A stretch of 64,000 bases of DNA from positions 62,001 through 126,000 of the forward strand of contig NZ_JAGPXN010000006.1 in the NCBI RefSeq assembly GCF_018070575.1, in the 5' to 3' direction. Below are positions 8,461 through 20,166 of this stretch, in pieces. Under the pieces are notes generated by a model that did not search any database, was not told the origin of the DNA, and saw only the letters and a list, made by a program, of their open reading frames with translations. The position numbers and the translations under genes are program-made. The DNA is from Micromonospora sp. C31 (GTDB lineage: Bacteria; Actinomycetota; Actinomycetes; Mycobacteriales; Micromonosporaceae). Positions within the stretch are counted from its first letter, which is position 1; the number at the start of each line of letters is the position of its first letter.

Positions 8461-8467
8461 CGCCACC
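8438..8467 (-). terminator. Terminator hairpin of the cellulase gene
   Basis: GGTGGCGCGGAC (8438-8449) pairs perfectly with GTCCGCGCCACC (8456-8467) over a six-base loop, 14 bp after the cellulase stop codon on the minus strand. Confidence 0.7.
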
Positions 8468-8480
8468 GGCTTCGAGTGCG

Positions 8481-11762
<3,282 letters not shown>

Positions 11763-11845
11763 TCAAGCCGATCACCTGATGCCCAGGACCGTCACTCACC
11801 GTGCAATCATGGGCCGCCCCCTCGACCAATCCCGGAGGAATCCTC

Positions 11846-12598
11846 ATGGCACACCGTCGGCGCGTGGTACGCGCGGCCGTTTCCACCGCCGCCGCCACGG
11901 CCTGCCTCGCCCTCGCCACCCCGGCCTGGGCGTCGGGCACCATCCCGATCAACCCGGACCACCGGGACGAGACCGCTGGCGGCTTCTCCACGCAGGACTG
12001 TGCCGACCCACGGTTCGGCGACCGCCCGGCGGGCCACGACGGCTGGCACTTCGTCCTGCCCGGCGGCAAGGCCTCGGGCGGCTTCGAGACCCTCACCCTG
12101 ACCTTCGCGACCGACACCGGCGAGGTCACCGTCACCGTCCCGGACGCGGACGACGCCCACCCCGACGCCCTGTACCCGGCCGGGAAGAACGGAAGCCGGC
12201 TGATCCACGCCTACCTCTTCACCCCGGCCGGCTGGACCCTGCTGGACGGCAGCGCCACCATCAGTGGCACCGCCGCCAAGTTCAACCTGAGCCACACCTG
12301 CGCGGGCACGGCGCCTTCGCAGTCACCGAGCCCGACCCCGTCGCCGACCACCTCGCAGTCGCCGCAGCCGTCGGAGTCCCCGTCGGAGTCGACCTCGCCC
12401 TCGGACCCGGCCTCGCCGTCGACGCCGACCACCGCCTCGCCGTCCACGGGCCCCGGTGGCAGCGGGGGCGGCGAGGGCGACCTGCCGCTGACCGGCGTGG
12501 CCACGACCAGCATCGCGCTGGGCGGCCTCGCCCTGATCGGCGCCGGCACGCTGCTGATGCTGCGCCGCCGACGCGACAACGTCACCTTCACCAGCTGA
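11846..12598 (+). CDS. LPxTG-anchored surface protein
   Basis: The 250-residue protein has a signal peptide ending near PAWAS. Then comes a globular region of about 130 residues with FETLTLTFATDTGEVTVTVP and one Cys pair. A Ser/Pro/Thr-rich linker of about 65 residues follows. It ends with the sortase motif LPLTG, a hydrophobic helix and an Arg-rich tail. It is therefore exported and linked to peptidoglycan by a class E/F-type sortase encoded elsewhere. The function of the globular domain is unknown. The ATG at 11846 is preceded by GGAGGAA at good spacing. A strong hairpin follows the stop. Confidence 0.85.
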   Translation: MAHRRRVVRAAVSTAAATACLALATPAWASGTIPINPDHRDETAGGFSTQDCADPRFGDRPAGHDGWHFVLPGGKASGGFETLTLTFATDTGEVTVTVPDADDAHPDALYPAGKNGSRLIHAYLFTPAGWTLLDGSATISGTAAKFNLSHTCAGTAPSQSPSPTPSPTTSQSPQPSESPSESTSPSDPASPSTPTTASPSTGPGGSGGGEGDLPLTGVATTSIALGGLALIGAGTLLMLRRRRDNVTFTS

Positions 12599-12921
12599 CC
12601 GCACGAAGCGCCCACCGGCCGCCGGACACCTCGTCCGGCGGCCGGCCGCCTTTCCCCGGCCCGGGTCGGGGTCCCAGCGGGTTCCCCGGCTCGACCGGAC
12701 GTTCGTCACATAATTCAGAATCATCGATCTAGCCGACGCGTATGCCCAGTTCAACAGGCTGGAGGGCGATCAGGAAGGCGCGGGGCGGCCGACGGGACGC
12801 GGAGCGGGCGTTCCGGCATACGAACGTACTGTTGCCGCACCGCTTTCCCACGCGCGACAGTACGCCTCACCAGCGGTGCCATCGACGCCGCCGCTCCCCG
12901 GTCAACCCTGAGGAGATCGCG
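12599..12921. other. 323-bp spacer before the aldehyde dehydrogenase
   Basis: It holds a terminator hairpin (12615-12645), a short AT-rich patch (about 12708-12733) and GC-rich sequence up to the AGGAG-preceded start at 12922. I see no gene in it. Confidence 0.5.
12615..12645 (+). terminator. Terminator of the LPxTG protein gene
   Basis: CCGGCCGCCGGAC and GTCCGGCGGCCGG form a 13-bp perfect stem with the loop ACCTC, starting 16 bp after the stop codon. Confidence 0.8.
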
Positions 12922-14487
12922 ATGGCCCTACGACTCGCCGAAGGCACCGCCTGGTCCGACACCCTCGCCCGCGCGGTGGCCGCCGTGCCGGAGGCGTTCG
13001 GCGCCCCGGTCGACGGCGTCACCACACTGCGCAACCTCGTACGCGGCGACTGGCACGTCGTGGGCTCGCCCAGCCCGGTACGCACGCCGGTGGACAACAC
13101 CGTGCTGGTCAACCTGGCCCGCCTCGACGCGGAGTCCGCCCGTGCCGCCGTCGCGCACGCCGCCGCCGCGCACCGGGCCTGGGCCGACACCCCGCTCGCC
13201 GAACGCAAGGCCCGGGTCACCGACGCCCTGGACGCGCTCACCGCCCACCGGGATCTGCTCGCCCTGCTGCTGGTCTGGGAGATCGGCAAGCCGTGGCGGC
13301 TGGCCCGCGCCGACGTGGACCGGGCGCTGGACGGCGTCCGCTGGTACGCGGGCGAGATCGACCGCATGCTCGCCGACGGCCGGGAGCCGCTGCCCGGACC
13401 GGTCAGCAACATCGCGTCGTGGAACTACCCGATGAGCGTGCTCGTGCACGCCGAGCTGGTGCAACTGCTCGCCGGCAACGCCGTCATCGCGAAGACCCCG
13501 TCGCAGGGCGGGGCGGTCTGCCTCACCGTCGCGCACGCGCTGATGCGCCGGGCCGGGCTGCCCGCCACCCTGGTCTCCGGCGGCGGCGAGGAACTGTCCG
13601 AGGTGCTCGTACGGGCGCCGGAGATCGGCGCCGTCGCGTTTGTCGGCGGGCGCTCCAACGGCGGCAAGGTCGCCGCCGCGCTGCTCGACAGCGACAAGCG
13701 GCACTTCATCGAGCAGGAGGGTCTCAACGCCTGGGGCGTCTGGGACTTCTCGCAGTGGGACCTGCTCGCCGGGCACCTGAAGAAGGGCTTCGAGTACGGC
13801 AAGCAGCGGTGCACCGCGTACCCGCGGTTCGTGGTCCAGCGGGACCTCGTCGACGAGTTCCTCGACATGTACCTGCCGGTGGTCCGCTCCGTCCGGTTCG
13901 GACACCCACTCGCCGTCGGCGACGACTGGACCGCCGGTGACCCGCTGCCCGAGCTGGACTTCGGCCCGCTGATCAGCGCCGCCAAGGCCGACGAGCTGCG
14001 CCGCAAGGTCGACGAGGCGGTACGCGGCGGCGCGGTGCCGCTGCACCGGGGCAAGCTGCGCGGCGCGCCGTTCCTCGACGGGCAGGACACCTCCGCGTAC
14101 GTGGCCCCGTCGGTGCTGCTGGCCCCGCCCGGCCGCTCCCGGCTGATGCACGCCGAGCCGTTCGGCCCGGTCGACACCATCGTCGTGGTGGACACCACCG
14201 ATGAGCTGCTGGCCGCGATGAACGCCTCGAACGGCGCGCTGGTCGCCTCGCTGGCCTGCGACGACGAGGAGCTGGCCGGCAAGCTCGCGGTCGACCTCCA
14301 GGCGTTCAAGGTGGGCATCAACAAGCCGCGCTCCCGGGGTGACCGGGACGAGCCGTTCGGCGGCCGGGGCGCGTCCTGGAAGGGCGCCTTCGTCGGCGGC
14401 GACCTGCTGGTGCAGGCCGTCACCCAGGGCGGCGACGGCCGGCTCTACGGCAACTTCCCCGACTACAGCAGCTACCCGACGACCTGA
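12922..14487 (+). CDS. NAD(P)-dependent aldehyde dehydrogenase family protein
   Basis: This is a 521-residue oxidoreductase of the ALDH superfamily. SNIASWNYPMSVLVH carries the conserved Asn-containing loop, and LLAGNAVIAKTPSQGG is the cofactor-binding strand. The general-base Glu is in EQEGLNAWG (near residue 264) and the catalytic Cys in KQRCTAYP (near 297). The family motif EPFGPV is seen as HAEPFGPVDTIV. The usual GQxC motif is changed to KQRC. The ATG at 12922 follows GAGGAG. The aldehyde substrate is not evident, and the gene stands alone between two strong terminators. Confidence 0.88.
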   Translation: MALRLAEGTAWSDTLARAVAAVPEAFGAPVDGVTTLRNLVRGDWHVVGSPSPVRTPVDNTVLVNLARLDAESARAAVAHAAAAHRAWADTPLAERKARVTDALDALTAHRDLLALLLVWEIGKPWRLARADVDRALDGVRWYAGEIDRMLADGREPLPGPVSNIASWNYPMSVLVHAELVQLLAGNAVIAKTPSQGGAVCLTVAHALMRRAGLPATLVSGGGEELSEVLVRAPEIGAVAFVGGRSNGGKVAAALLDSDKRHFIEQEGLNAWGVWDFSQWDLLAGHLKKGFEYGKQRCTAYPRFVVQRDLVDEFLDMYLPVVRSVRFGHPLAVGDDWTAGDPLPELDFGPLISAAKADELRRKVDEAVRGGAVPLHRGKLRGAPFLDGQDTSAYVAPSVLLAPPGRSRLMHAEPFGPVDTIVVVDTTDELLAAMNASNGALVASLACDDEELAGKLAVDLQAFKVGINKPRSRGDRDEPFGGRGASWKGAFVGGDLLVQAVTQGGDGRLYGNFPDYSSYPTT

Positions 14488-14493
14488 TGTGCA

Positions 14494-14540
14494 AGGAAGG
14501 GCACCCTGTTAACGCATAGCGATTGCAGGGTGCCCTTCCT
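14494..14540. terminator. 15-bp perfect hairpin between convergent genes (REP-like)
   Basis: AGGAAGGGCACCCTG (14494-14508) and its exact reverse complement (14526-14540) flank a 17-base AT-rich loop, six bases after the aldehyde dehydrogenase stop. The loop base composition is unlike the neighbourhood. It can act as a bidirectional terminator. Confidence 0.75.
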
Positions 14541-14617
14541 GACACCCACGGCGCGACGGGCCGACATCCGCCCGCCCGCTGCGCCGCCGGACAGCTCCCG
14601 TGCTCACGGACGACGCC

Positions 14618-15667
14618 TCAGCCGTGCCGCGCGGACGCGCCCTCGACGAGCGGCACGGTGAGGGTGACCAGGGCGCCGTCCCGCTCGGCCTGAGCCGGCC
14701 GGCCCAGCCGCCGCACCGTACGCAGCATGGGTGCGTTCTCCGCGTGGACGTGCAGCACCAGGGCCGCGTGGCCGGCCTGCTCGGCGTGCCGGACGAGCCG
14801 GCGCAGCAGGGCCGAGCCGAGGCCCAGGCGCTGCCAGTCGTCGCGCACCAGCAGCGCCACCTCGGCCTCGTCGCCCTCGACGAGCAGGTTCGCCATCGCC
14901 ACCACCGACTCCGTCGCCCCGGCGTCGCCGGCCGTGGCCAGCAGGGTCACGCCCCGGGCCGGCTCCAGCAGCCGGCGCAGCCGGGCCTGCGAGGGGACCG
15001 CCGCACCGCCCAGGTAGCGACGGTGCCGGCTGCGGGCCGAACACCTCTCGTGCAGTTCGACCACGCCGGGCAGGTCGTCGGCGGCCGCGGGTCGTACGAC
15101 CGCCTCGGCGCCGTCGGGCAGCACCAGCGTGACCTGCTCGGCGGCGCGGCGCGCGACGGCGGCCGACAGCTCGACCAGGGCCTGGGCCCGGGCGTACTCG
15201 GCCGGCGTGAAGCCCGGCACGGCGCGGCACAGCGTGAACGACCCGCCGGTCGGGTCGTCCAGCACCATCCTGGTGTCGGCGAGCCCGCCGCCCGGGCCGG
15301 CCGGCACGGGTCGCCAGGCGACCGCGTCCGCGCCGAGCAGGGTGCGCAGCGCCTCACCGGTCGCGTCCGGGTCCCGCACCAACCGGGTGGCCAGGCCGAG
15401 TGTCCGGGTCGGCTGGTCGGCGAGCCCGCGCGCCTCGCTGCGCGTCACCCAGCAGTCCCGCCCCCGCCCCCGTTCGACGGCCGCGACGAGGTTGGCCTCG
15501 TCGAGCGTGTCCGGCGCGTCGACCAGGAAGTCGTCGACGGCGCCCCGCTCGGTGGTGTGCACCTGCACGGCGAGGATGTTGACCCCGCGCAGCGCGAGGC
15601 TCGCCGTCAACACCGACAGGTAGCCCGGCCGGTCGTCCACGGTCGCCCGGATCCGCCACAGCGTCAT
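14618..15667 (-). CDS. ACT-domain GNAT protein acetyltransferase (MaKat-like)
   Basis: The 349-residue protein joins an N-terminal ACT domain (about 1-75; TVDDRPGYLSVLTASLALRG, DDFLVDAPDTLDEANL) to a C-terminal GNAT domain (about 175-340). The acetyl-CoA loop there reads WQRLGLGSALLRRLV. ACT-GNAT fusions are the amino-acid-controlled lysine acetyltransferases of actinomycetes. MaKat of Micromonospora aurantiaca, controlled by Cys and Arg, is the studied example. The likely target is acetyl-CoA synthetase or other metabolic enzymes, with activity tuned by an amino acid bound at the ACT domain. It overlaps the upstream ACT gene by four bases (ATGA). Confidence 0.78.
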   Translation of the reverse strand: MTLWRIRATVDDRPGYLSVLTASLALRGVNILAVQVHTTERGAVDDFLVDAPDTLDEANLVAAVERGRGRDCWVTRSEARGLADQPTRTLGLATRLVRDPDATGEALRTLLGADAVAWRPVPAGPGGGLADTRMVLDDPTGGSFTLCRAVPGFTPAEYARAQALVELSAAVARRAAEQVTLVLPDGAEAVVRPAAADDLPGVVELHERCSARSRHRRYLGGAAVPSQARLRRLLEPARGVTLLATAGDAGATESVVAMANLLVEGDEAEVALLVRDDWQRLGLGSALLRRLVRHAEQAGHAALVLHVHAENAPMLRTVRRLGRPAQAERDGALVTLTVPLVEGASARHG

Positions 15668-16350
15668 GGTGCCCCGACCAGGTCGAGCCGGTCGCCGAGG
15701 ATCACCGCGGCGGCCCGCACGAGCTGCGCCAGCCGGTCGACCTCGGTGGCGTGGAACGCCGCCGCGGCCGGCGTTCCGGCGCACTCCCGGGCCGCCACCA
15801 GCACCAGGCCCGCCCGGCCGAACGGCGCGACCGCGAAGTGCGCGCCGGCCGCGACGCTGATCGCCCGGGCGCGCAGCGGCGTCACCTCCGGCAGCGGCGG
15901 CGGTACGGGGGCGCGCCAGCTCGCGTAGCCGACGGTCGCCTCCCCGGCGGCGCCGGTCCGGGAGGCCCAGTCCACGGGCACCACCGCCGCGGCAGCCCAG
16001 TCGGCAGCGAGCAGCCCGGGGACGGCGTCGACCAGGGTTGCGACGCCGTCGACCGGGTTGGCCGCGACCTGGGCCAGCAGCTCGGCGTCCTGCCCCGAGG
16101 TGGTGGGCGCGCCGATCGCCCGCCACACCCCGTCCACCCGGACGCCGGGGATCGCCGCCAGCCCGGCGAGCAGCCGCTCGACCCGCCCCGCCCCCGGCCA
16201 CACCACCGTGAAGTCGTCGACCGCCCGCCCGCCGAGCCGCTCCAGGACGACCACCTGGACGATGTCCGCACCGGACACGCCCATGGTGCGCGCCACCTGA
16301 CCGAGCGTGCCCGGACGGTCCGGCAGGGTGACCCGAACTCGCAGCAACAT
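15664..16350 (-). CDS. ACT domain protein with GAF-like C-terminal region
   Basis: The 228-residue protein starts with an ACT domain (about 1-80; VTLPDRPGTLGQVARTMGV, then VDDFTVVWPGA). It continues into a region that ends in a long helix (FHATEVDRLAQLVRAAAV), like the dimerisation helix of GAF domains. It has no catalytic motif. Its four-base overlap with the ACT-GNAT acetyltransferase suggests a partner or extra amino-acid sensor for that enzyme. The ATG at 16350 is preceded by GGAGGG. Function is inferred from context. Confidence 0.65.
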   Translation of the reverse strand: MLLRVRVTLPDRPGTLGQVARTMGVSGADIVQVVVLERLGGRAVDDFTVVWPGAGRVERLLAGLAAIPGVRVDGVWRAIGAPTTSGQDAELLAQVAANPVDGVATLVDAVPGLLAADWAAAAVVPVDWASRTGAAGEATVGYASWRAPVPPPLPEVTPLRARAISVAAGAHFAVAPFGRAGLVLVAARECAGTPAAAAFHATEVDRLAQLVRAAAVILGDRLDLVGAP

Positions 16351-16465
16351 GTCTGAACCCTCCGCTCGGCGGGCCGGCACCGCTGGCCGGCAGGCTGGGC
16401 CCCAGCCTGGCGGGTGGCCGTTTCGCCCCTGTTGCCGCGGCATGTCCCGTGGGTCAACTCCCGCC

Positions 16466-16494
16466 TTGACAACACGGCGGAGCTGCCATCAACT
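16466..16494 (+). promoter_or_regulatory. Putative promoter of the phosphotransferase gene
   Basis: A perfect TTGACA (16466-16471), a 17-base spacer and TCAACT (16489-16494) stand six bases before the ATG at 16501. The -10 lacks the conserved A in position two, so the call is tentative. Confidence 0.4.
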
Positions 16495-16500
16495 AGTCGG

Positions 16501-17589
16501 ATGACCGAGCCGGCCGTCGACGCGCACGGGCCGGGCAGTACGCCTGCCCCGGCCGCCGCCCCCCGCGGGCTGGATCTCGACCGGCTCGCCGGTCACCTGG
16601 CCCGGCACCGGCCGGAGCTCGCCGACGGTCCGCTGCGGGCCCGGCTGATCGCGGGCGGCAAGTCCAACCTGACCTACCTGTTGGGTGTCGGCGGGCGCGA
16701 GGTGGTGCTGCGCCGCCCGCCGCTGGGGCACGTGCTGGCCACCGCGCACGACATGGCCCGGGAATACCGGGTGATCACCGCGCTGGCCCCGACCGACGTG
16801 CCGGTGCCCGCCACGCTGCTGCTCTGCGAGGACGCCGAGGTGATCGGCGCGCCGTTCTACCTGATGGAACGGGTGCACGGCGAGGTGTTCCGCACCCGCG
16901 CCCAGACCGATCCGCTGACCACCGACCAGCGGCGGGAGCTGGCGCTGGCGATGATGGACACCCTCGCCGCGCTGCACGCGGTCGAGCCCGCCTCGGTCGG
17001 GCTGGCCGACTTCGGCCGCCCGGAGGGCTACCTCGCGCGGCAGGTCCGCCGCTGGGCCGGCCAGCTCGACCGGTCCCGCAGCCGGCCGCTGCCCGGCATC
17101 GAGGAGCTGCGGGACCTGCTCGCCGGCACCGCGCCGGAGGGCGCCAACGCCGGCCGGATCGTGCACGGCGACTACCGGCTGGACAACCTGCTCGCCACCG
17201 TCGAGCCGGTGGCCGTACGGGCCGTGCTCGACTGGGAGATGGCCACCCTCGGCGACCCGCTGGCCGACCTCGGGCTGCTGCTGACCTACTGGGACGTGCT
17301 CGGCGGCAGCGACTCGGCCGCCGGCAACCCGGTCGCCGACGGGCTCGGTCCGCGTGCCGGCTTCCCCACCGGCACGGAGCTGATCGCGCGCTACGCCGGG
17401 CGCGGCGACGTCGACGTCGGGCCGCTGCACTGGCACGTCGCGCTCGGCTGCTTCAAGCTCGCGGTGATCTGCGAGGGCATCCACTACCGGCACACGCTCG
17501 GGCAGACGCTCGGCGAGGGCTTCGACCGGATCGGCGACATGGTGGCACCGCTGGTCGAACACGGGCTGACCGCCGCCAGGGAGCGTTGA
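16501..17589 (+). CDS. Phosphotransferase of the APH / ACAD10-11 kinase family
   Basis: The 362-residue protein has the aminoglycoside-phosphotransferase fold. [10 protein letters not shown] is the nucleotide loop, [12 protein letters not shown] the catalytic Brenner motif and [16 protein letters not shown] the metal site. It overlaps the downstream acyl-CoA dehydrogenase by one base (TGATG). This kinase-dehydrogenase pairing mirrors mammalian ACAD10/ACAD11 and bacterial LvaA/LvaC. There the kinase phosphorylates a 4-hydroxyacyl-CoA and the dehydrogenase-like partner completes its conversion to a 3-hydroxyacyl-CoA. I infer the same role here, not antibiotic resistance. Confidence 0.82.
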   Translation: MTEPAVDAHGPGSTPAPAAAPRGLDLDRLAGHLARHRPELADGPLRARLIAGGKSNLTYLLGVGGREVVLRRPPLGHVLATAHDMAREYRVITALAPTDVPVPATLLLCEDAEVIGAPFYLMERVHGEVFRTRAQTDPLTTDQRRELALAMMDTLAALHAVEPASVGLADFGRPEGYLARQVRRWAGQLDRSRSRPLPGIEELRDLLAGTAPEGANAGRIVHGDYRLDNLLATVEPVAVRAVLDWEMATLGDPLADLGLLLTYWDVLGGSDSAAGNPVADGLGPRAGFPTGTELIARYAGRGDVDVGPLHWHVALGCFKLAVICEGIHYRHTLGQTLGEGFDRIGDMVAPLVEHGLTAARER

Positions 17590-18803
17590 TGGACTTCGCC
17601 TACGACACCCGCACCGAGCAGTTGCGGGCCGAGCTGACCGCTTTCCTGACCGAGCACGTCCACCCGGCCGAGGCGGTGCACGCCGCGCAGGTGGCCGCCG
17701 CCGGCGACCCGTGGGCCCGGCCCCCGGTGATGGCCGAGCTGAAGGCCGAGGCGCGCAAGCGCGGCCTGTGGAACCTCTTCCTGCCCGATCCGCGCCACGG
17801 CGCCGGGCTGACCAACCTCCAGTACGCCCCGCTGGCCGAGCTGACCGGGCGCAGCCCGCACCTGGCCCCGGAGGCGCTCAACTGCGCCGCACCGGACACG
17901 GGCAACATGGAACTGCTCGCCGAGTTCGGCTCGCCGGAGCAGCAGGAGCGCTGGCTGCGGCCACTGCTGGAGGGCGAGATCCGCTCCGCCTTCTGCATGA
18001 CCGAGCCGGAGGTGGCGTCCTCGGACGCGACCAACATCGCGACCCGGATCACCCGCGACGGCGACCACTACGTGGTCAACGGGCGCAAGTGGTGGTCGTC
18101 GGGGGCGATGGACCCGGCCTGCGAGATCTTCATCGTGATGGGCAAGACCGACCCGGAGGCCGACCGGCACCGCCAGCAGAGCATGATCCTGGTGCCCCGG
18201 GACACCCCCGGCGTGACCGTGCGGCGGGGCATGACGGTGTTCGGCTACAGCGACGCCTCGCACGGCGGCCACGCCGAGATCGACTTCACCGACGTCCGCG
18301 TACCGGTGGAGAACCTGGTCGGGGCGCAGGGCGCCGGCTTCGCGATCGCCCAGGCCCGGCTCGGTCCGGGCCGGATCCACCACTGCATGCGGCTGATCGG
18401 CATGGCGGAGCGGGCCCTGGAACTGCTCTGCCGGCGGGCGCTCGAGCGGGTCGCGTTCGGTCGGCCACTCGCCGAGCAGGGCGTGGTGCGGGAGTGGATC
18501 GCCGAGTCGCGGGTGCGCATCGAGCAGGCCCGGTTGCTGGTGCTGAAGACCGCCTGGCTGATGGACACGGTCGGCAACAAGGGCGCGCACACCGAGATCC
18601 AGGCCATCAAGATCGCCACTCCCGCCATGGCCGAGTGGGTGATCGACAAGGCCATCCAGGCGTACGGCGGCGCCGGCGTCAGCCAGGACACCCCGCTCGC
18701 CGCCCTCTGGTCCCAGTCCCGCACGTTGCGCCTGGCGGACGGCCCCGACGAGGTCCACCGTTCCTCGCTGGCCAAGCGCGAACTGCGCCGCTGGTCGAGC
18801 TGA
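17589..18803 (+). CDS. Acyl-CoA dehydrogenase (ACAD10/11-like)
   Basis: This 404-residue flavoprotein has the family signature [28 protein letters not shown] in the FAD region, and [18 protein letters not shown] near the end. The stretch where many family members have a catalytic YEG(T/A) reads LADGPDEVH, the form found in ACAD10/11-type enzymes. It is translationally coupled to the kinase upstream, and together they probably process 4-hydroxy fatty acyl-CoAs. The stop codon region contains a copy of the GTCGAGCTGACCCAC sequence also seen at 1581. Confidence 0.92.
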   Translation: MDFAYDTRTEQLRAELTAFLTEHVHPAEAVHAAQVAAAGDPWARPPVMAELKAEARKRGLWNLFLPDPRHGAGLTNLQYAPLAELTGRSPHLAPEALNCAAPDTGNMELLAEFGSPEQQERWLRPLLEGEIRSAFCMTEPEVASSDATNIATRITRDGDHYVVNGRKWWSSGAMDPACEIFIVMGKTDPEADRHRQQSMILVPRDTPGVTVRRGMTVFGYSDASHGGHAEIDFTDVRVPVENLVGAQGAGFAIAQARLGPGRIHHCMRLIGMAERALELLCRRALERVAFGRPLAEQGVVREWIAESRVRIEQARLLVLKTAWLMDTVGNKGAHTEIQAIKIATPAMAEWVIDKAIQAYGGAGVSQDTPLAALWSQSRTLRLADGPDEVHRSSLAKRELRRWSS

Positions 18804-18888
18804 CCCACGACCCACCGCCCCGTCCTACCCCGCCCCGCCCCGCGCTCGCCGGCCCGCCCCGCCGCCCGCTCCCCCGCCCAGCCGACCC

Positions 18889-18949
18889 GTTGATCATGAG
18901 GTTTTCGTCGCGACACGCCGATGTCGAGGGCGACAACGTCTTGATCGAC
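18889..18949. repeat. Imperfect palindrome between convergent genes
   Basis: The left arm starting GTTGATCATGAGG (18889) and the right arm ending CTTGATCGAC (18949) are complementary at about 14 of 19 positions. They are richer in A/T than the flanks. It lies between the acyl-CoA dehydrogenase and cebR and looks like a decayed palindromic repeat or terminator. Confidence 0.5.
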
Positions 18950-19034
18950 CCGGAGGTCCGGCGTCGAGACTGCGTCAGGCGGGCGGCGGGCCAGCCGCCG
19001 CCGGACGGTGTCCTCGCCGAGGTGGGTGGGGTGG

Positions 19035-20081
19035 TCAGGCGGAGGCGCGTTCGATCAGCTGGGTGTCGAGCAGGATGTGCGGCGACGGGAGCTCGTCGCC
19101 GCGGATGCGGCTGACCAGCAGGCGGGCCATCTGCCGGCCCATCTCCTCCACCGGCTGGAAGACCGTGGTCAGCGGCGGCTCGGACTGCCGGGAGATCGGG
19201 GCGTCGTCGAAGCCGACCACCGCGACGTCCTCCGGCACCCGCCGGCCCGCCTCGCGCAGCGTGCGCAGCGCCCCGAACGCCATCAGGTCCGAGGCGACGA
19301 AGACGGCGTCGAGGTCGGGGCAGACCTCCAGCAGCCGACGCATCCCGGCCGCCCCGCTGCCCTCGCTGAAGTCGCCGTACGCGATCAGGGCGGGGTCGAC
19401 CCCGCCCCCGGCGGCCCGGACCGCCTCCTTGTAGCCGGTCAGCCGGCCCAGGCCGGCACCCATGTCCTGTGGGCCGGCGATGGTGGCGATGCGCCGCCGC
19501 CCCCGGCCGGCCAGGTGTTCCACCGCCCGCCGGGCGCCGCCGACGTTGTCCACGTCGACGTAGTACGCCGGCTGCGCGCCGGGTTGCAGCATCCGGGCCG
19601 GGCGCCCGCCGAGCACGGTGGGCAGGCCGCGCTCCTCCAGCAGGGTGGGCAGCGGGTCGGAGTCGTGCAGCGACAGCAGCAGGACCCCGTCGACGTGCTG
19701 GTTGGTCAGGTGGTGCTCGACCCGCTCCCGCTCGATCGGCGACTGCACCATGGCCAGCCAGAGCTGCAACGGGGTCTCCAGCAGCCCCGAGCTGACGCCC
19801 CGGACGATGCCGGCGAAGAACGGCTCGGTGAAGACCCGGTCGCCGGATTCGGAGACCACCAGGGCGATCGAGTCGGTGCGCTGGGTGACCAGGGCGCGAG
19901 CGGCCCGGTTCGGCACGTATCCCAGCTCGGCGATGGCCTGCTGCACCGCGGCGCGCGCCTCGGGGCTCACCTGGGGCGAGCCGTTGACCACCCGGGAGAC
20001 CGTCCCGCGACCGACGCCGGCGCGGGCGGCGACGGCGTCGAGGGTCGGGCGCCCGAGCGACCGGGTGCGCTGCGTTGTCAT
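19035..20081 (-). CDS. cebR: CebR, LacI-family repressor of cellobiose utilisation
   Basis: The 348-residue protein has a LacI-type helix-turn-helix at about residues 11-56 (PTLDAVAARAGVGRGTVSRV, NGSPQVSP) and a periplasmic-binding-protein-like sensor domain (VVGFDDAPISRQSEPPLTTV). It sits directly downstream of bglC and on the same strand as cebEFG, and its expected operator occurs at both cebE and the GH9 cellulase gene. In streptomycetes CebR is released by cello-oligosaccharides. The ATG at 20081 is preceded by GGAGGAG. A very strong hairpin separates it from bglC, so it is probably transcribed separately. Confidence 0.9.
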   Translation of the reverse strand: MTTQRTRSLGRPTLDAVAARAGVGRGTVSRVVNGSPQVSPEARAAVQQAIAELGYVPNRAARALVTQRTDSIALVVSESGDRVFTEPFFAGIVRGVSSGLLETPLQLWLAMVQSPIERERVEHHLTNQHVDGVLLLSLHDSDPLPTLLEERGLPTVLGGRPARMLQPGAQPAYYVDVDNVGGARRAVEHLAGRGRRRIATIAGPQDMGAGLGRLTGYKEAVRAAGGGVDPALIAYGDFSEGSGAAGMRRLLEVCPDLDAVFVASDLMAFGALRTLREAGRRVPEDVAVVGFDDAPISRQSEPPLTTVFQPVEEMGRQMARLLVSRIRGDELPSPHILLDTQLIERASA

Positions 20082-20104
20082 GTCTGCTCCTCCGACGGCG
20101 GACC

Positions 20105-20143
20105 GGCCCCGGCGCCACCCCGGACGGGGGTGGCGCCGGGGCC
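20105..20143 (-). terminator. Terminator of the cebEFG-bglC operon
   Basis: The arms 20105-20121 and 20127-20143 are perfectly complementary over 17 bp and close a five-base loop. The structure starts 24 bp after the bglC stop on the minus strand and isolates cebR from the operon. Confidence 0.85.
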
Positions 20144-20166
20144 GCCCGTTGATGGCTGGCCCTGGC

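Noticed and set aside
16501..17589. Aminoglycoside resistance kinase
   Set aside because: Its coupling to an acyl-CoA dehydrogenase points to acyl-CoA metabolism.
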